Shown: positions 25,402-34,376 of the stretch, in pieces
Layout: the number at the start of each line of letters is the position of its first letter
Position numbering within the stretch: position 1 is the first letter of the stretch
Assembly (NCBI GenBank): GCA_964583335.1
Contig: CAZOVG010000007.1
Coordinates: 62,001 to 126,000 of the forward strand
Length of the DNA: 64,000 bases
Source of the DNA: JAGNKE01 sp964583335
Lineage (GTDB): Bacteria; Pseudomonadota; Alphaproteobacteria; Micavibrionales; Micavibrionaceae
Direction: 5' to 3'
Made by a program: the position numbers and the translations under genes
Notes under the pieces: generated by a model
Seen by the model: the letters and a program-made list of their open reading frames with translations, nothing else
The model's database searches: none
Told to the model about the DNA's origin: nothing

Positions 25402-27408
25402 CTAAACGTCTATATCTTCAACGAATTTGGCGTTATTTTGAATGAAATCGAACCGGGCTTCCGCGTTGTTGCCCATCAGACGGTTAACCAGATCGTCCAG
25501 AACAGCCATCGGGTCGGGCATCAAGTCCTGTTCATCCGGCCCGCCGGCCAGATCAAGCGCGGCCACGAGATCGGGCAGGGCGACCCGCAGCAAAACCCGG
25601 TTCTGCGGATTCATCGTCGTGTCCTTTAACTCGCTGGCCATCATCTCGCCCAGACCTTTATACCGCTGAATTTCCGTCTTCTTGTCCTTGAAAGTGGTTT
25701 TGAGCAGTTCGTCCTTGTTCAGGTCATCGCGGGCATAGATCGTCGTTTTGCCGCTCGTAATTTTAAAAAGCGGCGGTTGCGCCAGATATATATGCCCGTT
25801 CTCGATCAGGGGGCGCATCTGATCGTAAAAAAACGTAATCAGCAAGGAGGCGATATGCGCGCCGTCCACGTCCGCGTCGGTCATGATGATGACCCGCTCG
25901 TAGCGCAGCTTCTCATATTTGAAATCCTTGCCCGCGCCGCAGCCCAGCGCCTGCACGAGGTCCTGAATCTGCTGGTTGGCGACCACCTTGTCACGCGTCG
26001 CGCTGACGACGTTCAGGATTTTTCCGCGCAAGGGCATAACGGCCTGCGTCTCGCGGTTGCGGGCCATCTTGGCCGTGCCGCCCGCGCTGTCGCCCTCGAC
26101 GATGAAAATCTCGGTGTCTTCGGCGCTGTTGCGGCTGCAATCCGAAAGCTTTCCGGGCAGACGCAGGCGCTGCGTCGCCGTCTTGCGGGCCATCGCCCGG
26201 TCGCTCTTGAGCTTCTGGCGCTCCTCCGCCCTCGCGATCAGCGACTCGATCAATTTATTGCTGGCCGCGGGATCGCTGCTCAGCCAGTGATCGAAATAAT
26301 CCTTGATGGCCGCGTCCACCAGCCGCGTGACCTCCGGCGTGGCCAGACGCTCTTTCGTCTGACCCTGAAACTGCGGGTTCTTGATGAAGACCGAGAGCAG
26401 CATCGCCGTGCCCGCCACGATATCGTCCCCGGTGATAACCGAGGCCTTCTTGATCCCCGTCATCTCGGTATAACCCCGGATCCCCTTCAAAAGCGCGGAG
26501 CGCAGCCCCGCCTCGTGCGTTCCGCCCTGCGGCGTGGGGATGGTATTACAATAGGAATGGGTAAACCCTTCCTCCAGCTCCGTCCACGCGACTGCGAACT
26601 CCACCTTGCCCGATTTATCCGGCAGGTCGATCTTGCCGTAAAACGGCTTGGGCGTGACCGTGGGCGTGTCCTTGAGCGAAAAATTCAGGAAATCCAAAAG
26701 CCCGCTCGGAAACCGGAACGTCTCCTCCGCCTTGATCTTGCTTTCAGGGCCCAGCAGGGTCGGATCGCACTTCCACCGCACCTCGACGCCCGAATAAAGA
26801 TAGGCCTTCGACCGCGCCATCGAATAAAGCCAGGAGGGCTTGAACCGCATCTTGGCCCCGAAAATCTCCGGGTCCGGGTGGAACGTGACGCTGGTCCCCC
26901 GGCGGTTGTTCACCGATCCCATATTCTTGAGCTTGGTCTGCGGAACGCCCCGGCTGAAGGTCTGCCGGTAAAGTGTCTTGTCCCGCGCGACCTCAACGCT
27001 CATGGAATCCGAAAGGGCGTTAACCACCGAAATCCCGACCCCATGCAATCCGCCGGCGGTATTGTAAGCCTTGTTGCTGAACTTGCCGCCCGAATGAAGC
27101 GTCGTCAGAATGACCTCCAGGGCCGACTTTTTGGGGAATTTCGGATGGTTGTCCACCGGAATCCCGCGCCCGTTATCGCTGATGGTCAAAATATTATCCG
27201 GTTCCAGCCGGATCTCGATCCAGTCCGCATGTCCGGCCACCGCCTCGTCCATCGAATTGTCCAGAATCTCCCCGGCCAGATGGTGCATGGCCCGCTCGTC
27301 CGTGCCTCCGATATACATGCCCGGCCGCTTGCGCACGGGCTCCAGCCCTTCCAGAACCTCGATATCCGAGGCGTTGTAATCCTGTACGTCTTTTTTTGCC
27401 TGAGCCAT
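25402..27408 (-). CDS. parE: DNA topoisomerase IV subunit B
   Basis: This 668-residue type IIA topoisomerase ATPase subunit decatenates chromosomes together with ParC. GHKL motifs are GEILDNSMDEAVAGHA, ISDNGRGIPVDNHP and GLHGVGISVVNALS. The transducer carries QTKERL, and the TOPRIM metal site is shown by FIVEGDSAGGTAK and DADVDGAHIASLL. The sequence RNSAEDTEIFIVEGDSAGG is of the ParE rather than GyrB type, and the length is ParE-like. The ATG at 27408 gives MAQAKKDVQDYNASDI; a TTG 39 bp earlier is possible but poorly placed. parC is not in the window. Confidence 0.93.
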   Translation of the reverse strand: MAQAKKDVQDYNASDIEVLEGLEPVRKRPGMYIGGTDERAMHHLAGEILDNSMDEAVAGHADWIEIRLEPDNILTISDNGRGIPVDNHPKFPKKSALEVILTTLHSGGKFSNKAYNTAGGLHGVGISVVNALSDSMSVEVARDKTLYRQTFSRGVPQTKLKNMGSVNNRRGTSVTFHPDPEIFGAKMRFKPSWLYSMARSKAYLYSGVEVRWKCDPTLLGPESKIKAEETFRFPSGLLDFLNFSLKDTPTVTPKPFYGKIDLPDKSGKVEFAVAWTELEEGFTHSYCNTIPTPQGGTHEAGLRSALLKGIRGYTEMTGIKKASVITGDDIVAGTAMLLSVFIKNPQFQGQTKERLATPEVTRLVDAAIKDYFDHWLSSDPAASNKLIESLIARAEERQKLKSDRAMARKTATQRLRLPGKLSDCSRNSAEDTEIFIVEGDSAGGTAKMARNRETQAVMPLRGKILNVVSATRDKVVANQQIQDLVQALGCGAGKDFKYEKLRYERVIIMTDADVDGAHIASLLITFFYDQMRPLIENGHIYLAQPPLFKITSGKTTIYARDDLNKDELLKTTFKDKKTEIQRYKGLGEMMASELKDTTMNPQNRVLLRVALPDLVAALDLAGGPDEQDLMPDPMAVLDDLVNRLMGNNAEARFDFIQNNAKFVEDIDV

Positions 27409-27520
27409 GGCCGATCCGGGTCCGTCGGTTACCTGAGTGAAAGACAATCCTTATCGCCCCCGAAGGTTCAAATCAACTCTTTTTCCCGGAATTCCGGGGT
27501 TTTTAACAGTTTCGGACATG

Positions 27521-27549
27521 TTGAGATAAATCCGGGAATGCGATATGCT
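27521..27549 (+). promoter_or_regulatory. Sigma70-type promoter upstream of exported protein gene
   Basis: TTGAGA (27521-27526, 5/6) and TATGCT (27544-27549, 4/6) are separated by exactly 17 bp. The predicted start of transcription is about 25 bp before the GTG at 27581. Confidence 0.5.
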
Positions 27550-27580
27550 GGACTGATAACAAATTCTACGGGAGTTCTCT

Positions 27581-28792
27581 GTGAGACTGAACGCTGGCTA
27601 TAAAAAAGTTCTATTGGCCCTGATCCTTGCTATTGGGGTTTTCGCGGGCGGCTGGGCCTCCGCCGCGACAACATCCGGGATTTCGGATGGTATTGAGCGC
27701 TTTAAAAAGCCCATGCCGCCTGTTGATTTGATGCCAGAGCAGCAATTTCTCGATATGACCCAGGAACATAAGACCGTTCCTTATGGCGATAAAAGTCTTG
27801 GATATTCAATTCGTTGGCCGAAAGATTGGGTCGCCGGAGAGGATAAAGGCTCAAGCAACTTCGAACTGAACACCAAACTCTTCACCAGCATCAACATCTG
27901 GTATAGCCCACCCAGAATGGGCGGACGCAGCCGTATAGAAGTCAAAGCGGTCGATCTTGAATTTCAACTCACAGCCGAGCAGTGGTTTCTGCAAAACGTG
28001 CTCGAAAGCGGCCAGACGCTTGAAGGCTTTCTGGTCCATAGTGAAAAAAAGGTGGAAGCCCTGATGATCGTCATGGAAGACGACACGTCCTATTATGTGC
28101 GGACGGTGACGCTTCTGAACGGTAAGCGCGTCCTTCAGGCCCAGTTTTTTGTGCCGATGTTTTTCTGGAATGATGAAAGGGCGCTGCAGGCCCAATGCCT
28201 CTCCTCCTTCAGCATTACATATCCGACAGAATCGATTATCGAGAACATGCTCGCTTTTCAGTTTCTTGACGTAGCGGAAGTAAAGTATCCCGAAAGCTGG
28301 AAGGTGCGCTCGAAGCCCTTAACATCCGTAGAGCGTATGAACGTGAAGTTCCTCAATATCCGTGAAACGAAAAATAAAGTCGGAAGAATAGACGAATCGA
28401 TTGAAGGCCAGGTAGATGCAACATTGGTTTCGACACAAACCTCGTCATCCTTGATTAAGGAAATCGAGCAATACAAGAAAACCCTTGAGGGCACAGGCAT
28501 GCTGCTCGGCAAGAAATTAGAAAATAAGGAAGACTATAATTACAGCAAAAACTTCAGCTTCGCCTTGACCGAAGTGTACGAAGGAATCGATAGCACCAAC
28601 GACTCTATGGAATACGAGCTATGGGTGTCCGTCATGGTGTCGGGCGGGTACTACTACTTCGTGTCGCTATTGACCCCCTCCCGCAACGAAACCTATTTCA
28701 TATGGGCAAGAAATACGCAGACCTATAAGCAGATCATAAACGGAACCATCCCCTCGGCGGGAGGCTTCCTCGACAAGGCCGACGACCTCTAG
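27581..28792 (+). CDS. Exported hypothetical protein with two similar halves
   Basis: This 403-residue protein has a Sec signal peptide (hydrophobic ~9-22, cleavage after WASA). Two segments look related: residues ~65-85 with GYSIRWPKDWVAGEDK and ~230-250 with EVKYPESWKVRSKPL, each followed by a beta-rich stretch. This suggests a duplicated small alpha/beta domain, perhaps of PsbP/DcrB type, but that is a guess. The GTG start has GGGAG six bases upstream and a good promoter. It is not clearly in an operon with the next gene, which starts 16 bp after its stop. Function unknown. Confidence 0.6.
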   Translation: MRLNAGYKKVLLALILAIGVFAGGWASAATTSGISDGIERFKKPMPPVDLMPEQQFLDMTQEHKTVPYGDKSLGYSIRWPKDWVAGEDKGSSNFELNTKLFTSINIWYSPPRMGGRSRIEVKAVDLEFQLTAEQWFLQNVLESGQTLEGFLVHSEKKVEALMIVMEDDTSYYVRTVTLLNGKRVLQAQFFVPMFFWNDERALQAQCLSSFSITYPTESIIENMLAFQFLDVAEVKYPESWKVRSKPLTSVERMNVKFLNIRETKNKVGRIDESIEGQVDATLVSTQTSSSLIKEIEQYKKTLEGTGMLLGKKLENKEDYNYSKNFSFALTEVYEGIDSTNDSMEYELWVSVMVSGGYYYFVSLLTPSRNETYFIWARNTQTYKQIINGTIPSAGGFLDKADDL

Positions 28793-28808
28793 TGAAAGCC
28801 CGTCAAGC

Positions 28809-29318
28809 GTGAAAGAGCTAAATGAAGTCGGCCTGATTTCCAATTTCCATGAGGTGAGCGGAGAGCCATGGAATACCCATGGTACAATCGCCCTGAAATT
28901 TATCCGAGCCCGCGAAAGGCAGGGCGAAGATCTGACGGGCATCGTCCCGCCCGGCATGATCACGTCTTCCGACACCCAGCTCGGCACAACCCTCTCCCCC
29001 GGCATGGGCGCCCTGGGCGTCCAGCTGTCCGAGTGTCCGATCCCTGAGGACCGCATCGAAGCCCTCTATCAAAAGGGTTTGGAAATGTCCGAAGAAAGCG
29101 AGCACAACTGGGTGAACGTCCTCCAATCCAACTGGGTCACCGAATTGGCACAAAAGCTTCAGCAGAGCTTTTTTGAACAATCTCACAGCGAAAGCCCGAC
29201 CGTTCAGGTCTGGTGGAACCCCGACCGCGCATCCAAAACCCGCATCCTGAGGGCCGAGATCATCATGACAGGCACCCCGAACGGCCATCCCTATTGGGAC
29301 GGCAACGAAGTGATGTAA
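28809..29318 (+). CDS. Hypothetical cytoplasmic protein
   Basis: This 169-residue protein has no signal peptide or membrane segment. Visible features are GIVPPGMITSSDTQLGTTLS, a Gly/Leu-rich middle, and a C-terminal half with HNWVNVLQSNWVTELAQKLQ, VQVWWNPDRASKTRILRAEI. I do not recognise the family. It starts with GTG 16 bp after the preceding exported protein and ends 49 bp before ispG, so it may bridge a transcript. The absence of interruptions and codon use like its neighbours support it as a real gene. Confidence 0.5.
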   Translation: MKELNEVGLISNFHEVSGEPWNTHGTIALKFIRARERQGEDLTGIVPPGMITSSDTQLGTTLSPGMGALGVQLSECPIPEDRIEALYQKGLEMSEESEHNWVNVLQSNWVTELAQKLQQSFFEQSHSESPTVQVWWNPDRASKTRILRAEIIMTGTPNGHPYWDGNEVM

Positions 29319-29367
29319 ACGGGTCCGCCGTTTGACCGCGCCGGAATTTCAGGCTATCACTAGCCCC

Positions 29368-30591
29368 ATGGTGGCTCTGCCCGGCATAAAACGTCATAAA
29401 ACGGTCCCCGTAACGGTGCGCAACGTCACGGTCGGTGGCGGCCATCCCGTCATTGTCCAGTCCATGACCAACACCGACACCGCCGACGTCGAAAAAACCT
29501 TTGAACAAGTGAAAAGACTGTATCTGTCGGGCTCCGAGATCGTCCGCGTGACCGTGAATAACGATCCGGCCGCCATAGGCGTGGCGAAGCTCAGGGAAAA
29601 GCTGGATCGGGAAGGTCTGGATGTCCCCCTCGTGGGCTGCTTCCACTATAACGGCCACAAGCTCCTGACCGACCACCCCGATCTCGCCCGCGCCCTCGAT
29701 AAATACCGCATCAATCCCGGCAATGTCGGCTTCGGCCAGAAACGCGACAAGCAATATGAAATCATGGTCGAAAAGGCCGTCGAATATAACAAACCCATCC
29801 GCATCGGCGTGAACTGGGGCTCGCTGGATCAGGACCTCTCGACGAAACTGATGGACGAAAACGCCGCGAAACCCAACCCGGCCTCCGCCGATGAGGTCAT
29901 GCGCGAAACCCTCGTCCAGTCCGCCCTTATCAGCGCGAAAAAGGCCGAGGATATCGGCCTGCCACGCGATAAAATCATCCTCTCAGCAAAGGTCAGCCGC
30001 GTTCAGGACCTGATCGCCGTCTACATGGCGCTGGCCGAGCGCTCCGACTACGCGCTGCATCTCGGCCTCACCGAGGCGGGCATGGCCTCCAAGGGCATCG
30101 TCGCCACCGCGCTGGGGGAGGGGATATTGCTCCAACAGGGCATCGGCGACACGATCCGCGCCTCCCTGACGCCCGAGCCGAACGGCGACCGCACGCTGGA
30201 GGTCAAGGTCTGTCAGGAAATCCTGCAGGCCCTCGGCCTGCGCTCCTTCGCGCCGGAAGTCAGCGCCTGCCCCGGCTGCGGCCGCACCACCAGCACCTAC
30301 TTTCAGGAACTCGCGCAGGACATCCAGCGCTATCTGGAGGTCAAGATGCCCGTCTGGAAAAAACAATATCCGGGCGTCGAAACCCTCAAGGTCGCCGTCA
30401 TGGGCTGCATCGTCAACGGACCCGGCGAAAGCAAGCACGCCGATATAGGCATCAGCCTCCCCGGAACGGGCGAACAGCCCGTCGCGCCCGTCTTCATCGA
30501 CGGCGAAAAGGCCCAGACCCTGCGCGGCGAGACCATCGCCGCCGATTTTCAGGGAATCGTGGAAAACTACGTGAAAAGACGCTTCGGCTAG
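29368..30591 (+). CDS. ispG: 4-hydroxy-3-methylbut-2-enyl-diphosphate synthase IspG
   Basis: This 407-residue [4Fe-4S] enzyme converts MEcPP to HMBPP in the non-mevalonate isoprenoid pathway. The TIM-barrel half begins VTVGGGHPVIVQSMTNTDTA and includes GVNWGSLD. The Fe-S domain shows ACPGCGRTT (two Cys), MGCIVNGPGESKHADIGISL with the third Cys, and the adjacent Glu. I took the ATG at 29368; a TTG at 29332 would add 12 residues. It is monocistronic or follows the hypothetical at 28809. ispH and dxs are not in the window. Confidence 0.95.
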   Translation: MVALPGIKRHKTVPVTVRNVTVGGGHPVIVQSMTNTDTADVEKTFEQVKRLYLSGSEIVRVTVNNDPAAIGVAKLREKLDREGLDVPLVGCFHYNGHKLLTDHPDLARALDKYRINPGNVGFGQKRDKQYEIMVEKAVEYNKPIRIGVNWGSLDQDLSTKLMDENAAKPNPASADEVMRETLVQSALISAKKAEDIGLPRDKIILSAKVSRVQDLIAVYMALAERSDYALHLGLTEAGMASKGIVATALGEGILLQQGIGDTIRASLTPEPNGDRTLEVKVCQEILQALGLRSFAPEVSACPGCGRTTSTYFQELAQDIQRYLEVKMPVWKKQYPGVETLKVAVMGCIVNGPGESKHADIGISLPGTGEQPVAPVFIDGEKAQTLRGETIAADFQGIVENYVKRRFG

Positions 30592-30619
30592 AATTGCTGC
30601 AAGGCCGCAGAATCCCGCA

Positions 30620-30648
30620 TTGCCCAACCCGGCCTAACCTATTAAGAT
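30620..30648 (+). promoter_or_regulatory. Possible promoter of ald
   Basis: TTGCCC (4/6) and TAAGAT (4/6) are separated by 17 bp, 34 bp before the ald start codon. Both boxes are degenerate. Confidence 0.3.
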
Positions 30649-30681
30649 GGCGCAGCATTTAAGGCCAAAACGGAGGAAGTA

Positions 30682-31803
30682 ATGCGTATAGGCGTTCCCA
30701 AGGAAATCAAGACTCTCGAACACCGCGTCGGCCTCGTGCCGTCCTCGGTCAAGGAGTTCACCAGCCGCGGCCACGAAGTCTGGGTCGAAACCGGCGCCGG
30801 GAAGGCCATCAACTTCACGGATAAAGACTACGAGGAGGCCGGTGCCAAAATCGCCCCCGACCCCAAGAAAATTTTTGAAACCTGCGACATGATCGTCAAG
30901 GTCAAGGAGCCGCAGGAGAACGAATGCAAGATGCTGCGAGAGGACCAGATCCTCTTCACCTACCTTCACCTCGCCGCAGACCCTGAACAGGCTAAGGGCC
31001 TTATGAAGTCGGGCTGCGTGGCTATCGCCTATGAAACCGTCACCGGGCCGCACGGCCATGGCCTCCCGCTGCTCGAACCCATGAGCGAGATCGCGGGCCG
31101 CCTCTCGGTGCAGGTCGGCGCGACATACCTGCAAAAACATCTCGGCGGCACGGGCCGCCTGATCGGCGGCGTCCCGGGCGTGAAGCCCGCCGAAGTCCTG
31201 ATTATCGGCGGCGGCGTCTCGGGCTTTCATGCCGCGCAGATGGCGACCGGGCTGGGCGCGAACGTCACGATTCTCGAACGCTCCAACCCCCGTATGCGCT
31301 TTCTGGACGAACACTTCCACGGGCGCGCCAACATCGTCTATTCGAATCTCGACGTTGTGGAACGCTATGTTAAACGCTCCGACCTCATCATCGGCGCGGT
31401 GCTTATTCCCGGCGCCTCGGCCCCCAAGCTGATCCGCAGAGATATGCTCCCCACGATGCTCCCCGGCACCGTCTTCGTAGATATTGCGATTGACCAAGGC
31501 GGCTGCGCGGAAACCAGCAAGCCCACGACCCACGACCAGCCGACCTACATCATCGATAACGTGGTGCATTACTGCGTGGCGAATATGCCGGGCGCGGTGC
31601 CGCTGACCTCCGCGCTGGCCCTCAACCATTCCGTCCTGCCCTATGCTTTGCGTCTGGCGGAGGAGGGGTGGAAAAAAGCCCTCGGCGGCGACCCGAACTT
31701 CCGCAACGGGCTGAACGTCTGCAAGGGCCAGATCACCCATAAGGCCGTGGCGCAGGCGCTAGGCCTTGAATACACCGAAAAACCCGCATCTTTGGCCGCT
31801 TAG
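30682..31803 (+). CDS. ald: Alanine dehydrogenase
   Basis: This 373-residue NAD-dependent enzyme interconverts L-alanine with pyruvate and ammonia. Family motifs are MRIGVPKEIKTLEHRVGLVP at the N-terminus, VKVKEPQ with the catalytic lysine, FTYLHLAAD with the catalytic histidine, the Rossmann segment IIGGGVSGFHAAQMATGLGA, and VVHYCVANMPGAVPLTSALA near the end. Length is exactly the family norm. A strong GGAGGA box precedes the ATG. It probably supports growth on amino acids. Confidence 0.96.
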   Translation: MRIGVPKEIKTLEHRVGLVPSSVKEFTSRGHEVWVETGAGKAINFTDKDYEEAGAKIAPDPKKIFETCDMIVKVKEPQENECKMLREDQILFTYLHLAADPEQAKGLMKSGCVAIAYETVTGPHGHGLPLLEPMSEIAGRLSVQVGATYLQKHLGGTGRLIGGVPGVKPAEVLIIGGGVSGFHAAQMATGLGANVTILERSNPRMRFLDEHFHGRANIVYSNLDVVERYVKRSDLIIGAVLIPGASAPKLIRRDMLPTMLPGTVFVDIAIDQGGCAETSKPTTHDQPTYIIDNVVHYCVANMPGAVPLTSALALNHSVLPYALRLAEEGWKKALGGDPNFRNGLNVCKGQITHKAVAQALGLEYTEKPASLAA

Positions 31804-31834
31804 GCCGTAAAATGCGCTTTTTTAATTCTTTCGC

Positions 31835-31863
31835 TTGATTTTTGGTAGGCGAGAGATTAAGAA
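31835..31863 (+). promoter_or_regulatory. Possible promoter of tRNA-Asp
   Basis: TTGATT (31835-31840) and TAAGAA (31858-31863) are 17 bp apart and the latter ends 20 bp before the mature tRNA. The -10 is only a 3/6 match. Confidence 0.25.
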
Positions 31864-31883
31864 ACTGAGGTCTAACGGAGTGC

Positions 31884-31960
31884 GCGGGTGTAGCTCAGTT
31901 GGTTAGAGCGCCGCCCTGTCACGGCGGAGGCCGCGGGTTCAAGTCCCGTCACTCGCGCCA
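31884..31960 (+). tRNA. tRNA-Asp (GTC anticodon)
   Basis: This is a 77-nt cloverleaf with acceptor strands GCGGGTG and CACTCGC (one G-T pair), discriminator G and encoded CCA. The D-arm is AGCTCAGTTGGTTAGAGC, the anticodon arm CCGCC-CTGTCAC-GGCGG gives GTC, and the T-arm contains GGTTCAAGTCC. No att-like duplication of its 3' end was seen downstream. Confidence 0.96.
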
Positions 31961-32040
31961 TTTCGTTAGAAAAATCCGGAAAACATCAGAAAACCGGGTG
32001 TTTTTCGGTCTTAGCCCAAGACTCCGTAAATCCAAAAACA

Positions 32041-32460
32041 TCAAAAATGATCGTGACCGACGTAAACCTGCGGGCGTTCTTCGAGTCCGTGACGGTAGTA
32101 AAATTCCTGTAAGGGCAGCCTTTCAACGGCGTCGAGGACATATTGTCTGTCAAGCCCGGATGCCAGCTTTGTAGTGTACTGCCCGCGGCCGCTGTCGTAA
32201 GAGGAATCGATGTCCAGCATATCGATCTGGCGGTCGGCCAAAATTTCATCTCCGCGCACAACGATGGCGTGGACCACATCATCCCGCTTGCCCAGCAGAA
32301 CCAACGTATCGTTATGCCCTATGCCGCTGTCGGGATTTTTGATCTGCGAGGCAATATAAGCGAACGTATCATTTTTGAAGGCGGCCTCGCTTTTCGGAGA
32401 GCGTAAAGTCTCTGCAAGGCCCCTGAACACAGAATCCAGATCGTAAATTTTTCGCGCCAT
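32041..32460 (-). CDS. Hypothetical small protein next to tRNA-Asp
   Basis: This 139-residue protein begins MARKIYDLDSVFRGLAETLR, followed by FAYIASQIKNPDSGIGHNDT, VHAIVVRGDEILADRQIDML, and a tail ending in QVYVGHDHF. There is no signal peptide or membrane segment. I do not recognise the family. The ATG at 32460, preceded by AAGG, was chosen; a longer frame reaching 32544 adds an unlikely hydrophobic start. Codon use resembles its neighbours. It lies 80 bp from tRNA-Asp on the opposite strand. Confidence 0.5.
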   Translation of the reverse strand: MARKIYDLDSVFRGLAETLRSPKSEAAFKNDTFAYIASQIKNPDSGIGHNDTLVLLGKRDDVVHAIVVRGDEILADRQIDMLDIDSSYDSGRGQYTTKLASGLDRQYVLDAVERLPLQEFYYRHGLEERPQVYVGHDHF

Positions 32461-32533
32461 GTTGAGGTGCCTTATGAATATGAAAACGAATAAAAAATGA
32501 CTCCAGACAACGGAAATCCTACGCCCGTTAATG

Positions 32534-32555
32534 AAAAAAGGCAAATTTTAAGCCT
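32534..32555 (-). terminator. Weak terminator of the TerB-like gene
   Basis: Read on the minus strand, AGGC and GCCT enclose a 9-nt AT-rich loop and are followed by six T residues. The stem is only four pairs, so this is tentative. It lies about 40 bp after the stop of the gene at 32597. Confidence 0.3.
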
Positions 32556-32596
32556 GAGGTGAGTAAAAACAGGAAGTTAGTGCGTCTGGTCCAGCC

Positions 32597-33214
32597 TTAA
32601 GCGGTCTTCTTCTTGAGGGCGCGGGAAGCCAGAAAATCCTTCTTGATTTTGTTGAAACGCGCCATCGGAACCTTAAGCCCATCGCGGATGTCTTCAAGGA
32701 ACATTTCTTCGCCCTCGTCCATCACGCCGTCGGCCGCAAGAATATAGAGCGCCGCGATGATAATCTTCTCCTTGGATTCCTTATCGAGGCTGGACTGCGT
32801 GTTCTTAAGCTCCGCGATGATATCGACACCGCCCTTGAGCATCTCCTGCGCCGTATCCCGAACGATTGCCTCGCCGATCTCCGACCCGGTGACGCGCTTG
32901 TAAAGGCTCCGCACGGCCTTCACCTCGTCGTCCTCCAGAACGTTATCGGCCACCGTAATCGCGATCATACAGCGGATCAGCGTATGCGAAAAAATCGCCG
33001 TATTGCCTCGGTGTATACCCTCGCGTGGGGTGAATTCTTTAAACGCCGCCCCGAACAGGCCGAAGATAACCATGAACCCGCCAAGCGCAAGGCAGATCGA
33101 GCCGCCGCCCATGACCAGCGGATTGGGTACGACCTGCGCCTGATAAAGCCCGATGGCGATCACCCCGAGAACCAGAAAAACGATCCCCGTTGCCATAATC
33201 TTTATGCCGCCCAT
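32597..33214 (-). CDS. Membrane-anchored TerB-like protein
   Basis: This 205-residue protein has two N-terminal membrane segments (MATGIVFLVLGVIAIGLYQA and a second near 35-55). A cytoplasmic domain follows, made of acidic helices: MIAITVADNVLEDDEVKAVR and YILAADGVMDEGEEMFLEDI. The repeated A-D-G/N-x-x-x-x-E-x pattern is that of TerB-like domains, which bind metal ions and are associated with tellurite resistance and envelope stress modules. No ter genes are nearby. An AGGAG box nine bases before the ATG at 33214 fixes the start, removing 19 spurious residues. Confidence 0.7.
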   Translation of the reverse strand: MGGIKIMATGIVFLVLGVIAIGLYQAQVVPNPLVMGGGSICLALGGFMVIFGLFGAAFKEFTPREGIHRGNTAIFSHTLIRCMIAITVADNVLEDDEVKAVRSLYKRVTGSEIGEAIVRDTAQEMLKGGVDIIAELKNTQSSLDKESKEKIIIAALYILAADGVMDEGEEMFLEDIRDGLKVPMARFNKIKKDFLASRALKKKTA

Positions 33215-33408
33215 CGTGCAACTCCTTTTATAAATCTTCAAAACAGGCCCGGAACACCATAAAGGGTGCAAAAGCCTTTGAATCCTATAATATATTCTCA
33301 GGCCTTCAGGGGAAAGGCAATTTACAGCCGGAATTCTGCGAATTGCTGTTTTCTTTCCCCGGGCATGGTGCTAAAACATTACAAAAATTAAGGCCGTAAG
33401 GGGTATCC

Positions 33409-33780
33409 ATGGCGCCCGACGATTTTCTGCTGGAATATCTGCCCATACTCGTCTTCCTCGTCATCGCGCTGGCCATATCCGGAGCGATGGTCCTTGGCTC
33501 CTTGCTGGCGGGCCGACAAAACCCGGATCCTGAAAAAATTTCGGCCTATGAGTGCGGCTTTGACGCCTTCTCAGATGCCCGTAGCCGTTTCGATGTAAGA
33601 TTTTACCTCGTAACCCTCCTGTTCATCATCTTCGATCTGGAAATTGCGTTTCTTTTCCCGTGGGCGGTCTCGCTCGGCAAGATCGGCCTGTTCGGCTTCT
33701 GGTCGATGGTCGTTTTTCTGGCTGTTCTGACGGTCGGTTTTATCTACGAATGGAAAAAAGGCGCGCTGGAGTGGGAGTAG
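33409..33780 (+). CDS. nuoA: NADH-quinone oxidoreductase subunit A
   Basis: This 123-residue membrane subunit has three helices. Signatures are GSLLAGRQNPDPEKISAYEC, the short loop FDAFSDARSRFDVRFYLV, and the acidic helix IIFDLEIAFLFPWAV. NuoA lies near the quinone-binding cavity of complex I. It opens the nuo locus; nuoB starts 20 bp after it. Confidence 0.95.
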   Translation: MAPDDFLLEYLPILVFLVIALAISGAMVLGSLLAGRQNPDPEKISAYECGFDAFSDARSRFDVRFYLVTLLFIIFDLEIAFLFPWAVSLGKIGLFGFWSMVVFLAVLTVGFIYEWKKGALEWE

Positions 33781-33800
33781 GGAGCAAGGACTAAAACCGC

Positions 33801-34376
33801 ATGTCACACGATAAACACTACATCATCGCCCCGGACTACGACCTGACCACGCGCCAGCCCATGCCGCCCGCGCAGGAACAGGATGTCGTGCCTGCCGCGA
33901 TCTCCAAAACGCTTCAGGAAAAGGGCTTCCTGCTGACCCAGACCGACCGCCTGTTCGACTGGGCGCGCACCGGCTCCCTCTGGCCCATGACCTTCGGCCT
34001 CGCGTGCTGCGCGGTGGAGATGATCCACGCCTACATGAGCCGTTACGACCTTGACCGCTTCGGCATGTTCCCGCGCCCCAGCCCGCGCCAGTCCGACGTG
34101 ATGATCGTCGCCGGAACGCTCACCAACAAAATGGCTCCGGCCCTGCGCCGCGTCTACGACCAGATGCCCGAACCGCGCTGGGTGATCTCCATGGGCTCCT
34201 GCGCCAACGGCGGCGGCTACTATCACTATTCCTATTCCGTGGTGCGCGGCTGCGACCGCATCGTCCCGGTGGACATCTACATCCCCGGCTGCCCCCCGAC
34301 GGCGGAGGCCATGGTCTACGCACTGCTCCAGCTCCAGAAGAAAATCCAGCGGGAGGATACCCGAATTGCCCGGTGA
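33801..34376 (+). CDS. nuoB: NADH-quinone oxidoreductase subunit B
   Basis: This 191-residue subunit holds the terminal [4Fe-4S] cluster N2, which passes electrons to ubiquinone. The vicinal cysteines appear in FGLACCAVEMIHA, the third in SMGSCANGGGYYHYSYSVVR followed by GCDRIVP, and the fourth in YIPGCPPTAEA. The first ~30 residues form a variable extension. It overlaps nuoC by 11 bp. Confidence 0.96.
   Translation: MSHDKHYIIAPDYDLTTRQPMPPAQEQDVVPAAISKTLQEKGFLLTQTDRLFDWARTGSLWPMTFGLACCAVEMIHAYMSRYDLDRFGMFPRPSPRQSDVMIVAGTLTNKMAPALRRVYDQMPEPRWVISMGSCANGGGYYHYSYSVVRGCDRIVPVDIYIPGCPPTAEAMVYALLQLQKKIQREDTRIAR

Noticed and set aside
25777..27603. 608-codon plus-strand frame opposite parE
   Set aside because: Shadow of parE; composition is Arg/Leu/Asp-rich without domains.
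31884..32460. tRNA-Asp as integration site
   Set aside because: No repeat of the tRNA 3' end and no integrase nearby.
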